Source: Reichenbachiella agariperforans (GTDB lineage: Bacteria > Bacteroidota > Bacteroidia > Cytophagales > Cyclobacteriaceae). From it: a stretch of 64,000 bases of DNA. Under the pieces are notes generated by a model. The model did not search any database. It saw nothing but the letters and a program-made list of their open reading frames with translations, and had not been told where the DNA came from. The stretch lies in assembly GCF_900142205.1 (NCBI RefSeq), contig NZ_FRAA01000003.1, positions 1 through 64,000 of the forward strand, given 5' to 3'. A program made the translations under genes and the position numbers. This document shows, in pieces, positions 1 through 8,346 of the stretch (within the stretch, counting starts at the first letter, position 1; each line of letters opens with the position of its first letter).

Positions 1-1
1 T

Positions 2-571
2 TTCCCGATCACGGCTTCTACGACTGTGACTTGGACATTTTCTGACGACTCTGGTAACCTGACGACTCAAACGCAAGAAGTAGTCATCTCTGACACCACT
101 GCTCCTGTAGCTGATGCGACCACTTTGACTACTGTCAATGGGGAGTGCTCAATAACTGCAGCTGACTTGACGGTGCCTACAGCTACTGACAATTGCTCAG
201 GTGCTATCAACGCAACCACCGATGTGACTTTCCCGATCACGGCTTCTACAACTGTGACTTGGACATTTACTGATGAATCAGGTAACAGTCATACTCAGAC
301 ACAAGAAGTCGTGGTTACTGAATGTAATACTTTGGCAGTGACAGATGAGACGATAGAGTTAGTGGTTTACCCTAACCCCGTAACTACTAGCTTTAGCATA
401 TCTGAGAAAAACATTAGAGAGTTGACAGTTCTAGATGTTAGCGGTCATATTTTGAAGTATTTCACTACATCACAAAACAAATATGATATAAGTGAATTAC
501 CACAAGGAGTCTACATCATCGAAATCCAAACTTCTAATGATCGACTGGTTCGTCGATTGATCAAACAATAA
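2..571 (+). CDS. Secreted repeat protein with C-terminal T9SS sorting domain (3' end only)
   Basis: The reading frame is open from base 2, so only the C-terminal part is present. It starts inside a repeat: F-P-I-T-A-S-T-T-V-T-W-T-F occurs at base 2 and again 228 bp (76 residues) later with nearly identical DNA, the pattern of HYR/Ig-like repeats in Bacteroidota surface proteins. From about base 355 it ends in a domain of about 70 residues with V-V-Y-P-N-P, then L-P-Q-G-V-Y-I-I-E-I and a basic tail, typical of type IX secretion type A sorting domains. The protein is therefore probably exported and anchored or released at the cell surface. Its function cannot be told from this fragment. A strong bidirectional terminator follows. 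Confidence 0.85.
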   Translation, partial: FPITASTTVTWTFSDDSGNLTTQTQEVVISDTTAPVADATTLTTVNGECSITAADLTVPTATDNCSGAINATTDVTFPITASTTVTWTFTDESGNSHTQTQEVVVTECNTLAVTDETIELVVYPNPVTTSFSISEKNIRELTVLDVSGHILKYFTTSQNKYDISELPQGVYIIEIQTSNDRLVRRLIKQ

Positions 572-582
572 ATAACACAACA

Positions 583-631
583 ACAAAGTAAAAAAGGCAG
601 ACTCCATTGGGGTCTGCCTTTTTTACTTTGT
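583..631. terminator. Bidirectional intrinsic terminator
   Basis: Perfect 20-bp inverted repeat (583-602 and 612-631) with a 9-nt loop. The G+C-rich core is flanked by A and T runs on both sides, so it can stop transcription from the plus-strand repeat gene and from the converging Bat operon. Confidence 0.9.
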
Positions 632-668
632 TTCTCCTAAAAACAACTCCTTCTAGTATTCTCCTAAA

Positions 669-1997
669 CTATGGATTGATAGAAATAGCAGTTGGTTTCT
701 CGACTTGATATGACTTATTTCTGCGGTCGCGCGCTTCTTGCCACAACTTGAATGTCAACCTACTTTTTGGCGTCTTTTCATTCTGCCAAGTCTCCCATTC
801 TTTATGTAAGGAAAGCGTTCCATACTGCTTTACAAAAGCACCAACGCTAGGCTCTCTTAACTCCAACTCATCTATCCAGCGATAAAGCGCCTGCATCACG
901 CTTTGACGACTACCTCTCCTGATGCTTTTTTTCACCTGATCAAAATAATATGCTTCTGACTGAAGATAAATCGCTCGCTTGTGTTTCAAAGACCTATAGA
1001 TTTTCACTAGGAGCTTGATAAAAAAGTAAGCTATCACTCCTAAAAACAGTACTACAACTGCAAATTGCTCTGGTGTCATGCCCAAAATCATCCAAGGCTG
1101 TTCTTCTTCCTCAGCGGCTACTTCTTTCTGCTGCTGAACCAGCAAGCTGTCTCGCACACTTTTGAGCACACCCAGATCAGGGTTAGGCTGTACCTCGATC
1201 GTTACTGCTTTGAGTGTCCGCTTGAACAACCGTTTCTTATAGGGATTAAAATAAGTATAGACCATCTCAGGTATGGTGACCGTCCCCTCCTTCTCGAACA
1301 GGTATCGCATACGCTCTGTTCGGGACGAGCTAATACTCGTCTTTCCTCTATTATTGTGCGTCACCGTACGATCAGGGTACATACTGACCTTAGCCGTACT
1401 ATCCCAGCCTACAGGCGGAATCAACTCTGCCACCGTTCCATATACAGTTCGAGTGATTTTACGTTCGAACACCTCCCCGACCTTCACCTCATTTAACTTC
1501 CCTGACCAATGATCAGACACATACATCCCTGTAGCCACCATCCAGTCCGCCTTATCAAACCCTGGAGGAACCGGTCGCACTTTAATAATTCTTTCTTTTG
1601 TTTTTAGTCTCCGTCTCACCCCTATATAATCACCCTCCTTAGGTGTTTCTACCTCCAGCGTCAAAGAAGGAAATACAATATCCTGTTCCTCATAGGGAAA
1701 GACATGATAGATCAGCTGAATACCCGGATAGGTCGTCCCTGCATCATACATCGAAACACTCACAGGTCTGAAATAAACTGTGTAAGCACCATCTACTTGG
1801 ATATTACCGAGATCTAACCCATCAGTAAACCACGTGGAAGTGTAAACTGTAATACTCACTTCCACAGGCTCTCCTACATACACCGACGAGCGGTTGAGCT
1901 GCACCTGACTCCATAGTTTTTGCGCATGTAGCCCTGTGGTGCTGATCATGCACAGCAACAACACCCCTACGATATTGCCTTTACCACTTGGTCTCAT
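669..1997 (-). CDS. batD: BatD-family protein (oxygen tolerance)
   Basis: 442 residues. An N-terminal signal peptide ends near H-A-Q (residue 26). A long beta-rich periplasmic region follows, then one transmembrane segment at about residues 313-333 and a basic cytoplasmic tail. This is the usual BatD layout. The start overlaps the end of the preceding batB-batC gene by 17 bp, so the two are translationally coupled. It is the last gene of the moxR/DUF58/DUF4381/batA/batBC/batD operon. BatD is thought to act with the von Willebrand A proteins BatA and BatB in an envelope complex linked to aerotolerance or stress; the molecular role is unknown. The assignment rests on architecture and synteny. 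Confidence 0.85.
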   Translation of the reverse strand: MRPSGKGNIVGVLLLCMISTTGLHAQKLWSQVQLNRSSVYVGEPVEVSITVYTSTWFTDGLDLGNIQVDGAYTVYFRPVSVSMYDAGTTYPGIQLIYHVFPYEEQDIVFPSLTLEVETPKEGDYIGVRRRLKTKERIIKVRPVPPGFDKADWMVATGMYVSDHWSGKLNEVKVGEVFERKITRTVYGTVAELIPPVGWDSTAKVSMYPDRTVTHNNRGKTSISSSRTERMRYLFEKEGTVTIPEMVYTYFNPYKKRLFKRTLKAVTIEVQPNPDLGVLKSVRDSLLVQQQKEVAAEEEEQPWMILGMTPEQFAVVVLFLGVIAYFFIKLLVKIYRSLKHKRAIYLQSEAYYFDQVKKSIRRGSRQSVMQALYRWIDELELREPSVGAFVKQYGTLSLHKEWETWQNEKTPKSRLTFKLWQEARDRRNKSYQVEKPTAISINP

Positions 1998-3693
1998 TTC
2001 CCTTCGGTTTTAGTTTATCTTTTTTTACTTGATACTCAAACTTTCTCTGGAGAAACATGGATGGGTCGTCATCCACTTTTTGCATAACGATCTTCGTCTT
2101 ATTCGGCTTCTGCATTTCAATATCCTTAGGTAGCGCATCTAGTTCTTTGCCTTTGTGAACATCACTGGCTACATTTTCTTCTAGACGCTTTTTCTCCATG
2201 TCTTTTTTGGTTGCTTCCTGACCACCTCCACTCAGGTCTTCCATACTTTTGTTGCGCTCGTTTTTAGCATTGGGTTTATTGACCTCTTCAGTAGCAGTGC
2301 CTACGCTCATGTGATCTACGCCTACCAAGTGGCTAATTAGCTGCTTATTATTTCGAGCAGACGCTAAATCTGGATCTAACTCCACTGCTTTATTAAAAGC
2401 CATCAATGCCGCTATGGTGTCTCCATTTTGGAAATAAGCCAAGCCCAAATTGTATGCACCATTGGCAGTTGTATCTTGATTAAACGCCTTGACTGCTTGA
2501 TCAAAATCACCCGCTTTATAGAAAGCAACTCCTTTGTGCATGGGTTCAGTATATCGATCACCTGCTAATTCATAGGCCTGTTCATCACTGAGCTTCTGCC
2601 CTTGATAGTCTTTCGAAAACCACAAATCCTCGAAAGACTCCACCTCTCCACAGGAGGAGAAACAAAGCAATAATACCGCATAGATCACCCAGCCTTTTCG
2701 AAACCAAAGCAAAGACAACAGTGCCATCGGAAATATTAACAACAGACCTGCATCTCTCCAGTCATCTTTTTTCTCCTTGGGCTGCTCGGTAAACTTCAGG
2801 TGTGCAGCGATCTTTTTACTGATCACCTCCACGTCACTGTCATCGAGCGTCAGGGCATTGACCGTTACCCCTTCCAGAGAGCCGAGCATATTCAGAGCGG
2901 GTTGATTGAGTGATGAAAAAGCTGGATGCCCTTCCTTGTCTTTCATCGTTCCTCGTCCCCATCGATTAGGAATCGTACTCCCTCCTAGCGTATTCATCAC
3001 TAGAATTTCTACTTTGTTATTTGTCCTTTCTGTAAAATCCTTGAAGAGACTAAACTGAGCCTCTTCAAAGTCATCCGACAAAATCACCACTGTTCCTGGC
3101 GCATCCGTCACTGACATGATCGTATCAGCCAATGCCAAAGCAGCACCTATATCAGAGCCTAAAAACGGCATCACGGACGGCTTGAGTCCTTTGACGTGAC
3201 TGTTGATGATTTTATAATCCCATGACAAGGGCACAATCGTGTGTGCAGTACCTGCGAACCCCACCAAAGCCACACGTGCTCTTGGGTTCTTGGTGAGCAA
3301 ATCCTGGATCTTAAACTTAGCTCTTTCGAGGCGGTTTGGTTGTAGATCATCACCCATCATACTCTGTGACAAATCGAGTAGAATCACCATAGGCGTCTCT
3401 AATATGCGCCCAGGTAGTTTAATTTTCTTCCAAGCAGGCCCTGCCAATGCCACTACGCCCAGGCTAAGCATCAATAGCAAAGCCAAACTCATCCAAACTT
3501 TCGTTCTTTGATTCCCTTTTTGGATCACATAAGGCCTCAGATGTGGAGCGATGACGGTTTTCCACCGAACCTCCTGCGCAAAGCTAATCAGTCCGATAAG
3601 TAGTATCACCCCTACAGGCACTAGTAACCACAAAAAGATGGGTCTGAGGAAGTGAAATGCTTCCCAATCGATAGGAAATAATCCGTCAAACAT
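1981..3693 (-). CDS. batB: BatB-BatC fusion: VWA membrane protein with TPR tail
   Basis: 570 residues from the ATG at 3693. I chose this over an in-frame start 36 bp upstream because AAGGAG lies just before it. N-terminal transmembrane segments (about 16-38 and 67-85) precede a VWA domain with an intact MIDAS D-L-S-Q-S-M at 107-112. Another membrane segment lies at about 315-331. A second hydrophobic stretch then ends in L-L-L-C-F-S-S-C (Cys 348), which resembles a lipoprotein signal. TPR repeats (about 385-455) and a charged Lys/Glu-rich tail follow, as in BatC. The gene therefore looks like batB fused to a former lipoprotein-type batC. It overlaps batA by 8 bp and batD by 17 bp. The gene symbol covers the N-terminal half. 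Confidence 0.85.
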   Translation of the reverse strand: MFDGLFPIDWEAFHFLRPIFLWLLVPVGVILLIGLISFAQEVRWKTVIAPHLRPYVIQKGNQRTKVWMSLALLLMLSLGVVALAGPAWKKIKLPGRILETPMVILLDLSQSMMGDDLQPNRLERAKFKIQDLLTKNPRARVALVGFAGTAHTIVPLSWDYKIINSHVKGLKPSVMPFLGSDIGAALALADTIMSVTDAPGTVVILSDDFEEAQFSLFKDFTERTNNKVEILVMNTLGGSTIPNRWGRGTMKDKEGHPAFSSLNQPALNMLGSLEGVTVNALTLDDSDVEVISKKIAAHLKFTEQPKEKKDDWRDAGLLLIFPMALLSLLWFRKGWVIYAVLLLCFSSCGEVESFEDLWFSKDYQGQKLSDEQAYELAGDRYTEPMHKGVAFYKAGDFDQAVKAFNQDTTANGAYNLGLAYFQNGDTIAALMAFNKAVELDPDLASARNNKQLISHLVGVDHMSVGTATEEVNKPNAKNERNKSMEDLSGGGQEATKKDMEKKRLEENVASDVHKGKELDALPKDIEMQKPNKTKIVMQKVDDDPSMFLQRKFEYQVKKDKLKPKGNETKW

Positions 3694-4693
3694 AAGTCTC
3701 CTTTCGGTCTCTAAATACTTTAATCGCACTCACCAATACAGCTATCAAAGTCGATAACAAAACTATCACCAGTGCTATTCCTAGCGGATAAGGGTAAAGC
3801 CTAGTGATCGGTTTGTTTTGCGCCTCTTCGTACTCCATAGGTTCTAACTTATCCAGCTCTGTGTATATTTCTTTGAGTCGTTCTTCGTCCTTAGCAAGGA
3901 AATAATGCCCCCCTGTCATCTCTGCAATTTGCTGAAGCGTCCGCTCGTCTAGATCCGAACCTCCATGACCCGGCGTGCCAATCCCCAGTGTGTAAATCAT
4001 CACCGAATCCTTGCGTGCCATATCCGCAGCATCCAATGGTAATACACCATCTCCTGCATCTATACCATCTGTCAGCAAAAGCATTACTTTACTTTTGATC
4101 GTATCATTCTCGAACATCTCGAGTCCTTTATTGATCGCCTTACCGACATGCGTCATCTGCCCTGCCATCCCTACATCGGCTTCCTCTAGCATTTGATCTA
4201 CCGTCTCCAAATCTGGTGTAAAGGGTGCCTGTATATAAGCATTCGTCCCAAAAAAAACCAAACCCATACGGTCTCCTTTTCTCTTCTTTATAAAATCATG
4301 CATCACGTCCTTCACGGCATCCCATCGACGAGCTTTCTTCCCCTCTATCTTCCAGTCATCCTTAGCCATACTAAAAGAAATATCTGCAACAATGAGGAAA
4401 CTACGCGAAGTTTTGATTTTCATCTCTGGCTGACCGACCAACTGAGGATTGACCATCGCTGCAACCAACAGACACCAAATCATCATCAAGATCAGCCAAC
4501 TAAAAAAACCTCTCCGCTTAACAAAAGCAGACTTCCGTGGCTTTTGCCCTGTATATTCTACTGCTTTGTGATAAGTAGGCAACAATAACGCGGCACTGCG
4601 CATATGAAGCGATGGCAGTATCCAGTACACCAACAGCGGCAAAGGAAGTGCAGTCAGTGCCCACGGAAATGCGATATGGAAATTATCTGGCAT
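3686..4693 (-). CDS. batA: BatA-like VWA membrane protein
   Basis: 335 residues. An N-terminal hydrophobic segment and a second at about 62-84 flank a short loop. A VWA domain follows with MIDAS D-I-S-F-S-M, then a T-D-G-I-D-A-G-D segment. A C-terminal transmembrane helix lies at about 305-328. This matches BatA, the first of the two VWA proteins of the Bat operon. It overlaps DUF4381 upstream by 11 bp and batBC downstream by 8 bp, so the genes are probably co-translated. The MIDAS residues are intact, so metal-dependent partner binding in the periplasm is expected from the family. Confidence 0.88.
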   Translation of the reverse strand: MPDNFHIAFPWALTALPLPLLVYWILPSLHMRSAALLLPTYHKAVEYTGQKPRKSAFVKRRGFFSWLILMMIWCLLVAAMVNPQLVGQPEMKIKTSRSFLIVADISFSMAKDDWKIEGKKARRWDAVKDVMHDFIKKRKGDRMGLVFFGTNAYIQAPFTPDLETVDQMLEEADVGMAGQMTHVGKAINKGLEMFENDTIKSKVMLLLTDGIDAGDGVLPLDAADMARKDSVMIYTLGIGTPGHGGSDLDERTLQQIAEMTGGHYFLAKDEERLKEIYTELDKLEPMEYEEAQNKPITRLYPYPLGIALVIVLLSTLIAVLVSAIKVFRDRKETYV

Positions 4694-5174
4694 GAGTCCG
4701 TATCCATTTTTTCACGTTGGACATAATATCTTGTTGTGTAGCGTCTGTCATAGATTGATCCGCATATAGCACGTCATAAATCCCCTCTTCGTAGCGAAGT
4801 AACTCTACTCCTTTGGCACTCTTTTCTAAAAACTCCAACCATTCACGACCATGTAGTGTTGCCACTTCCTCACGACCAAACACCTGTATGGCTACTCGTT
4901 TGATAATCAAAAAGCTTGACAACAAAGGAGCTTCTTGCAGTGCCTCCATTTCCTGTATAGCCTCTCGACGATAGCGATTCCGCACATACTTACGGATTTG
5001 AAAAAAGATCAAAATCAGTAACATCATCACTATAAGCACTGCCAAAATACTCCAACCTACAGTCTCAAAAGCAAATGGTATTGGCGGTGGCTCGTACAAT
5101 CCTTGCAGGGCAACATCTCGCACATCATTGGCTGTTTGAACACTATCTGCGATATCTTGATTTTGTAATATCAT
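4683..5174 (-). CDS. DUF4381-type membrane protein of the Bat operon
   Basis: 163 residues. A short N-terminal region containing P-P-P-I-P-F is followed by one transmembrane helix (about 42-62) and a basic, mostly helical cytoplasmic domain. This is the DUF4381 pattern, regularly found between DUF58 and batA. The start overlaps the DUF58 stop by 4 bp (ATGA) and the 3' end overlaps batA by 11 bp, so it belongs firmly to this operon. No catalytic motif is visible. Its role is presumably structural in the MoxR/Bat envelope complex (inference from synteny). Confidence 0.8.
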   Translation of the reverse strand: MILQNQDIADSVQTANDVRDVALQGLYEPPPIPFAFETVGWSILAVLIVMMLLILIFFQIRKYVRNRYRREAIQEMEALQEAPLLSSFLIIKRVAIQVFGREEVATLHGREWLEFLEKSAKGVELLRYEEGIYDVLYADQSMTDATQQDIMSNVKKWIRTHAR

Positions 5175-6115
5175 TTCTTCCTACCTGCAAAAACGTCTTT
5201 CAATTGCTCCTCTATACTGTCTACCGTATTGATCGAAAAAACTGGAATTCTGTGCTTTTTCATTTGGGACTGAAACTGTTGGTAATCCTCCTCAAACCCC
5301 GTCTCAAAATGATCACGCAAAGCCTTGCGCCTACCATCTACAGTTACCTGTGTTTTGCGATCTCCCGCGACAAACTTTGCCACTGGAATTTTACGCTCCA
5401 TAGGATCAGTGACTTTAGCTAAAATCACATCGTTGTGCTGGGCAATCTGGGAAATAAAACGAACCACACCAGCATCATAGTGATTAAAATCACTAATCAC
5501 CACCACTAGATAATCATGTGTGACAATGTTTCGAATCTTTACCATGGCATCTTTGAGTATGTCTTCTCTAGACTCCACCACAGAATCCTTGAGCCCTTGA
5601 TTCCTCATCACGATTTTCTCCAGAAAGCGCAAGATATTTCTCCGGTCACGCTTGGGCTGGATGATATCTACTCCATCGTCGGCGATAACGACACCTCCCA
5701 CACGATCACCTTGCTTCAGTACCCGAAAGGCTGAAACAGCGGCCAACTCAGCAGCTACGACAGACTTGGTACGCTTTTGTGAACCAAAAAACATAGACTT
5801 AGACTGATCCACCACGATAAGGGCTGGTTTTTCTTTTTCCTCGCTAAAAACTCTTGTGTGTGTGACCTTGGTTCTGGCCGTTACTTTCCAATCGATATTT
5901 CGAATGTCATCTCCTTTAACATAGTTTCTAACCTCCTCAAAATCTAACCCACGCCCACGAAGTTTAGAAGCATGCTTACCTCCTAACACACTTTTCACCT
6001 TTTGCCTGTTAGACAGCAAGCTCATCACCTGAGCAAACCGCTCCATCGTCAACAACTCTCGCAACGAGATGAATACGTTTTGGGGGTAGTCGATATGTGG
6101 GTTTTGTTTAGTCAT
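5171..6115 (-). CDS. DUF58 protein with VWA-like fold (MoxR partner)
   Basis: 314 residues, no signal peptide. The DUF58 signature R-G-x-x-F-x-x-V-R-x-Y-x-x-G-D-x-x-R-x-I-D-W-x-x-T-A-R is at about residues 53-82. A VWA-like D-Q-S-K-S-M motif follows (about 103-108). DUF58 proteins are almost always encoded beside MoxR ATPases and are thought to be their substrates or adaptors. Here the gene lies 115 bp downstream of moxR and overlaps DUF4381 by 4 bp. Cytoplasmic location is inferred from the lack of membrane segments. Confidence 0.9.
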   Translation of the reverse strand: MTKQNPHIDYPQNVFISLRELLTMERFAQVMSLLSNRQKVKSVLGGKHASKLRGRGLDFEEVRNYVKGDDIRNIDWKVTARTKVTHTRVFSEEKEKPALIVVDQSKSMFFGSQKRTKSVVAAELAAVSAFRVLKQGDRVGGVVIADDGVDIIQPKRDRRNILRFLEKIVMRNQGLKDSVVESREDILKDAMVKIRNIVTHDYLVVVISDFNHYDAGVVRFISQIAQHNDVILAKVTDPMERKIPVAKFVAGDRKTQVTVDGRRKALRDHFETGFEEDYQQFQSQMKKHRIPVFSINTVDSIEEQLKDVFAGRKK

Positions 6116-6230
6116 TTGTAGAAACTGATCTGATCGAAAGGAGAGGTCTAATATGTGAAAGCATACATGCAGTTGTCGCTTTGATTCCTCCTATCGTCGG
6201 AATGACAAACATATATGTAGTCAATATACA
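6116..6230. repeat. Intergenic spacer with a possible dispersed-repeat remnant
   Basis: The 115 bp between moxR and DUF58 contains, near 6182-6210, a segment whose reverse complement reads TTTGTCATTCCGACGATAGG. It resembles the short GTCATTCCGAC-type dispersed repeats common between Bacteroidota genes. A related-looking GTCATTTCGACC occurs near 33226. That these are one family is inference. Confidence 0.4.
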
Positions 6231-7196
6231 TCACCCCACCACAGCGACTTGTTTCAAAATCTCATCTAGGACTTGATCAGCGGTGATACCATCAGCATTG
6301 GCTTCATAGCTGAGGATCAGACGGTGGCGTAGGCAGTCATGTACCACTGCACGGATATCATCTGGCGTCACCGCGGTTCGTCCATGCATCCAAGCATGTG
6401 CACGAGCAGATCTATCCAGTCCTATCGTACCGCGAGGACTAGCACCATAATCAATCCATGACCTCAGCGTCTCATTATACTTTTCGGGAAAGCGTGTCGC
6501 GGAAATCAAATCCACAATATACTTCTCCATGCTTTCAGAAATCTTCACTTCAGCGATTTCCTTTCGCGCAGCAAAAATCACCTCCGGGGATAAACGAACC
6601 TTTTCAGTCTCACTGCTTTTGACATGCTCTGATCGGTTGAGTCGCATAATGGCCAATTCGGCATCATCGTCTGGGTAGCTAATCACCACGTGCATCAGAA
6701 AACGATCCATCTGTGCCTCAGGCAAAGGATATGTTCCTTCCTGCTCCACTGGATTTTGAGTTGCCATCACCATGAATAATGGTTCCATGGGGTAGGTCTT
6801 TCCCGCCACTGAGACTTGACGTTCTTCCATGGCCTCTAGCAGCGCCGATTGCACCTTGGCAGGTGAGCGATTGATTTCATCTGCTAGAATCAAATTACTA
6901 AATATAGGTCCTTCTTGAAAGATGAATTTCTCCGCTGCATCTGGCTGATAAATCTCTGTCCCTGTCACATCTGAAGGGAGTAAGTCAGGGGTGAATTGTA
7001 TCCTGCTCAATCCACAATCTAATTCCTTAGCAAGCGTTTTAATTGCACGAGTCTTTGCCAGTCCTGGCAATCCCTCTAACAGCATATTACCATCAGCAAG
7101 TAGTACTAGAATGATACGCTCAATCAATTGATCTTGACCAATGATAGAGGTTGACATTCGCTTCTCCAGTTCTTGTATTGATTCTAATGCAGTCAT
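6231..7196 (-). CDS. moxR: MoxR-family AAA+ ATPase
   Basis: 321 residues. Walker A is G-L-P-G-L-A-K-T (42-49), Walker B is L-I-L-A-D-E (102-107), and sensor 1 is A-T-Q-N (145-148). A C-terminal lid with S-P-R-G-T follows. Length and motifs are those of MoxR proteins, chaperone-like ATPases that act with VWA-domain partners. It is the first gene of the Bat operon. The promoter should lie in the 46-bp gap before the HAD gene or further upstream; no clear promoter was recognised. Confidence 0.93.
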   Translation of the reverse strand: MTALESIQELEKRMSTSIIGQDQLIERIILVLLADGNMLLEGLPGLAKTRAIKTLAKELDCGLSRIQFTPDLLPSDVTGTEIYQPDAAEKFIFQEGPIFSNLILADEINRSPAKVQSALLEAMEERQVSVAGKTYPMEPLFMVMATQNPVEQEGTYPLPEAQMDRFLMHVVISYPDDDAELAIMRLNRSEHVKSSETEKVRLSPEVIFAARKEIAEVKISESMEKYIVDLISATRFPEKYNETLRSWIDYGASPRGTIGLDRSARAHAWMHGRTAVTPDDIRAVVHDCLRHRLILSYEANADGITADQVLDEILKQVAVVG

Positions 7197-7242
7197 AGTT
7201 TATATATTTTCCCCTCCGATTTTCTATAGAGGATAACAACAA

Positions 7243-8271
7243 TTACTTCATCTCGAACGGGTAAATCACTTTCCAGTCCTCTTTCATGCTGGCTATAGTC
7301 CACCCCTTGTCAAGTGCCTCATCTAACCCCTTGTCGAACTGACCGATGTGTGATGATCTATCATAGGCCCATTCGCGTACCGAATCAGTATGGTGTATGT
7401 ATAATTTCATGGTTTTACCTCCACGAGAATCTGTCCACTGAAGCATTTGTAAATCTCCATCCGAGTTGCCAGCAGCGAAAATTGGTTTTCTCCCGATAAA
7501 ACGATTAATTGCTACAGGCTTACCCGCTTTATCATCGATGAAATCAAGCTCGGGTAATCGTATGATTTGTGCCTTACCCTCTTTGATCTCGAATTTTGTT
7601 TTGATGGTACTTCCTACAATTTGATCTTTAGGAATACCATAGACTACCTCTGCCCAAGGACGCATAAATTCAATACCTCCCCCAGACACTATAAAGGTCT
7701 TAAAATCATTGGCTCTTAGATAAGCTAAAAGCTCTAACATGGGCTGAAACACAAGTTCTTTATAAGGTTTGTCGAACCTGGGATGCTTGGCTGTCGCTAC
7801 CCAATCAGAAACAATCGTCTCAAATTCGTCTGTAGTCATGCCCGTGTGTGTCGCCAGTACGAGTTCCAAGAGTCCTTTTTCTCCAGAGGCCATAAGGGCT
7901 TTCATATCTCCTTCTAAAATAGCTTGATAGGGTTGTTGTTTTTTCCATTCAGGATGGTCGGATGCCATTGCTTTGATGCGATCAATCGCAAAAAAGAGCT
8001 GAAAGTAAGCAGGCTGCTCGCTCCACAGCGTACCATCATTGTCAAAGACTGCTATTCTATCCTCCACAGATACAAAATCTGTACTGGTACTGTCAGTCAC
8101 TGCTTTTACGAATGTTAAAATCGCGTCTTTGTTAATCCCGTCATTCCAAGAAGGAAGCGGATCACTGACTACCCTTTCTTCTGGCGAAGCGGTAGTTTTT
8201 TTTTGTTCTTGGCACGAAGCAAAAATTGCCAAGATAAGAACAAGAATTAAGCTTGATCGGAATATTTTCAT
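7243..8271 (-). CDS. HAD-superfamily phosphatase lipoprotein
   Basis: 342 residues. The N-terminal signal ends in a lipobox, A-I-F-A-S-C (Cys 20), predicting a lipid-anchored envelope protein. HAD motif I is F-D-N-D-G-T-L (76-82; Asp 77 nucleophile, Asp 79 acid/base). S-G-G-G (196-199) corresponds to motif II and G-N-S-D-G-D (268-273) to motif IV. All catalytic positions appear intact, so it should be an active phosphatase. It resembles serine-phosphatase-like HAD proteins; the substrate is unknown. It lies downstream of the sulfatase on the same strand, but a strong hairpin separates them. Confidence 0.8.
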   Translation of the reverse strand: MKIFRSSLILVLILAIFASCQEQKKTTASPEERVVSDPLPSWNDGINKDAILTFVKAVTDSTSTDFVSVEDRIAVFDNDGTLWSEQPAYFQLFFAIDRIKAMASDHPEWKKQQPYQAILEGDMKALMASGEKGLLELVLATHTGMTTDEFETIVSDWVATAKHPRFDKPYKELVFQPMLELLAYLRANDFKTFIVSGGGIEFMRPWAEVVYGIPKDQIVGSTIKTKFEIKEGKAQIIRLPELDFIDDKAGKPVAINRFIGRKPIFAAGNSDGDLQMLQWTDSRGGKTMKLYIHHTDSVREWAYDRSSHIGQFDKGLDEALDKGWTIASMKEDWKVIYPFEMK

Positions 8272-8287
8272 AGGATGGGATCGATAA

Positions 8288-8324
8288 TATTTCAGCCCGA
8301 AACACTATGTTTCGGGCTGAAATA
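8288..8324 (-). terminator. Hairpin between sulfatase and HAD genes
   Basis: Perfect 17-bp stem (8288-8304 and 8308-8324) with a 3-nt loop. No long T run follows on the minus strand, so it may be a weak terminator or a processing and stability element setting the ratio of the two messages. Confidence 0.65.
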
Positions 8325-8346
8325 AATAAGGTTAATCTTACAGTCT

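Noticed and set aside
1981-3729. Longer start for batB at 3729
   Set aside because: The extra 12 residues overlap batA further and lack the AAGGAG that precedes the ATG at 3693.
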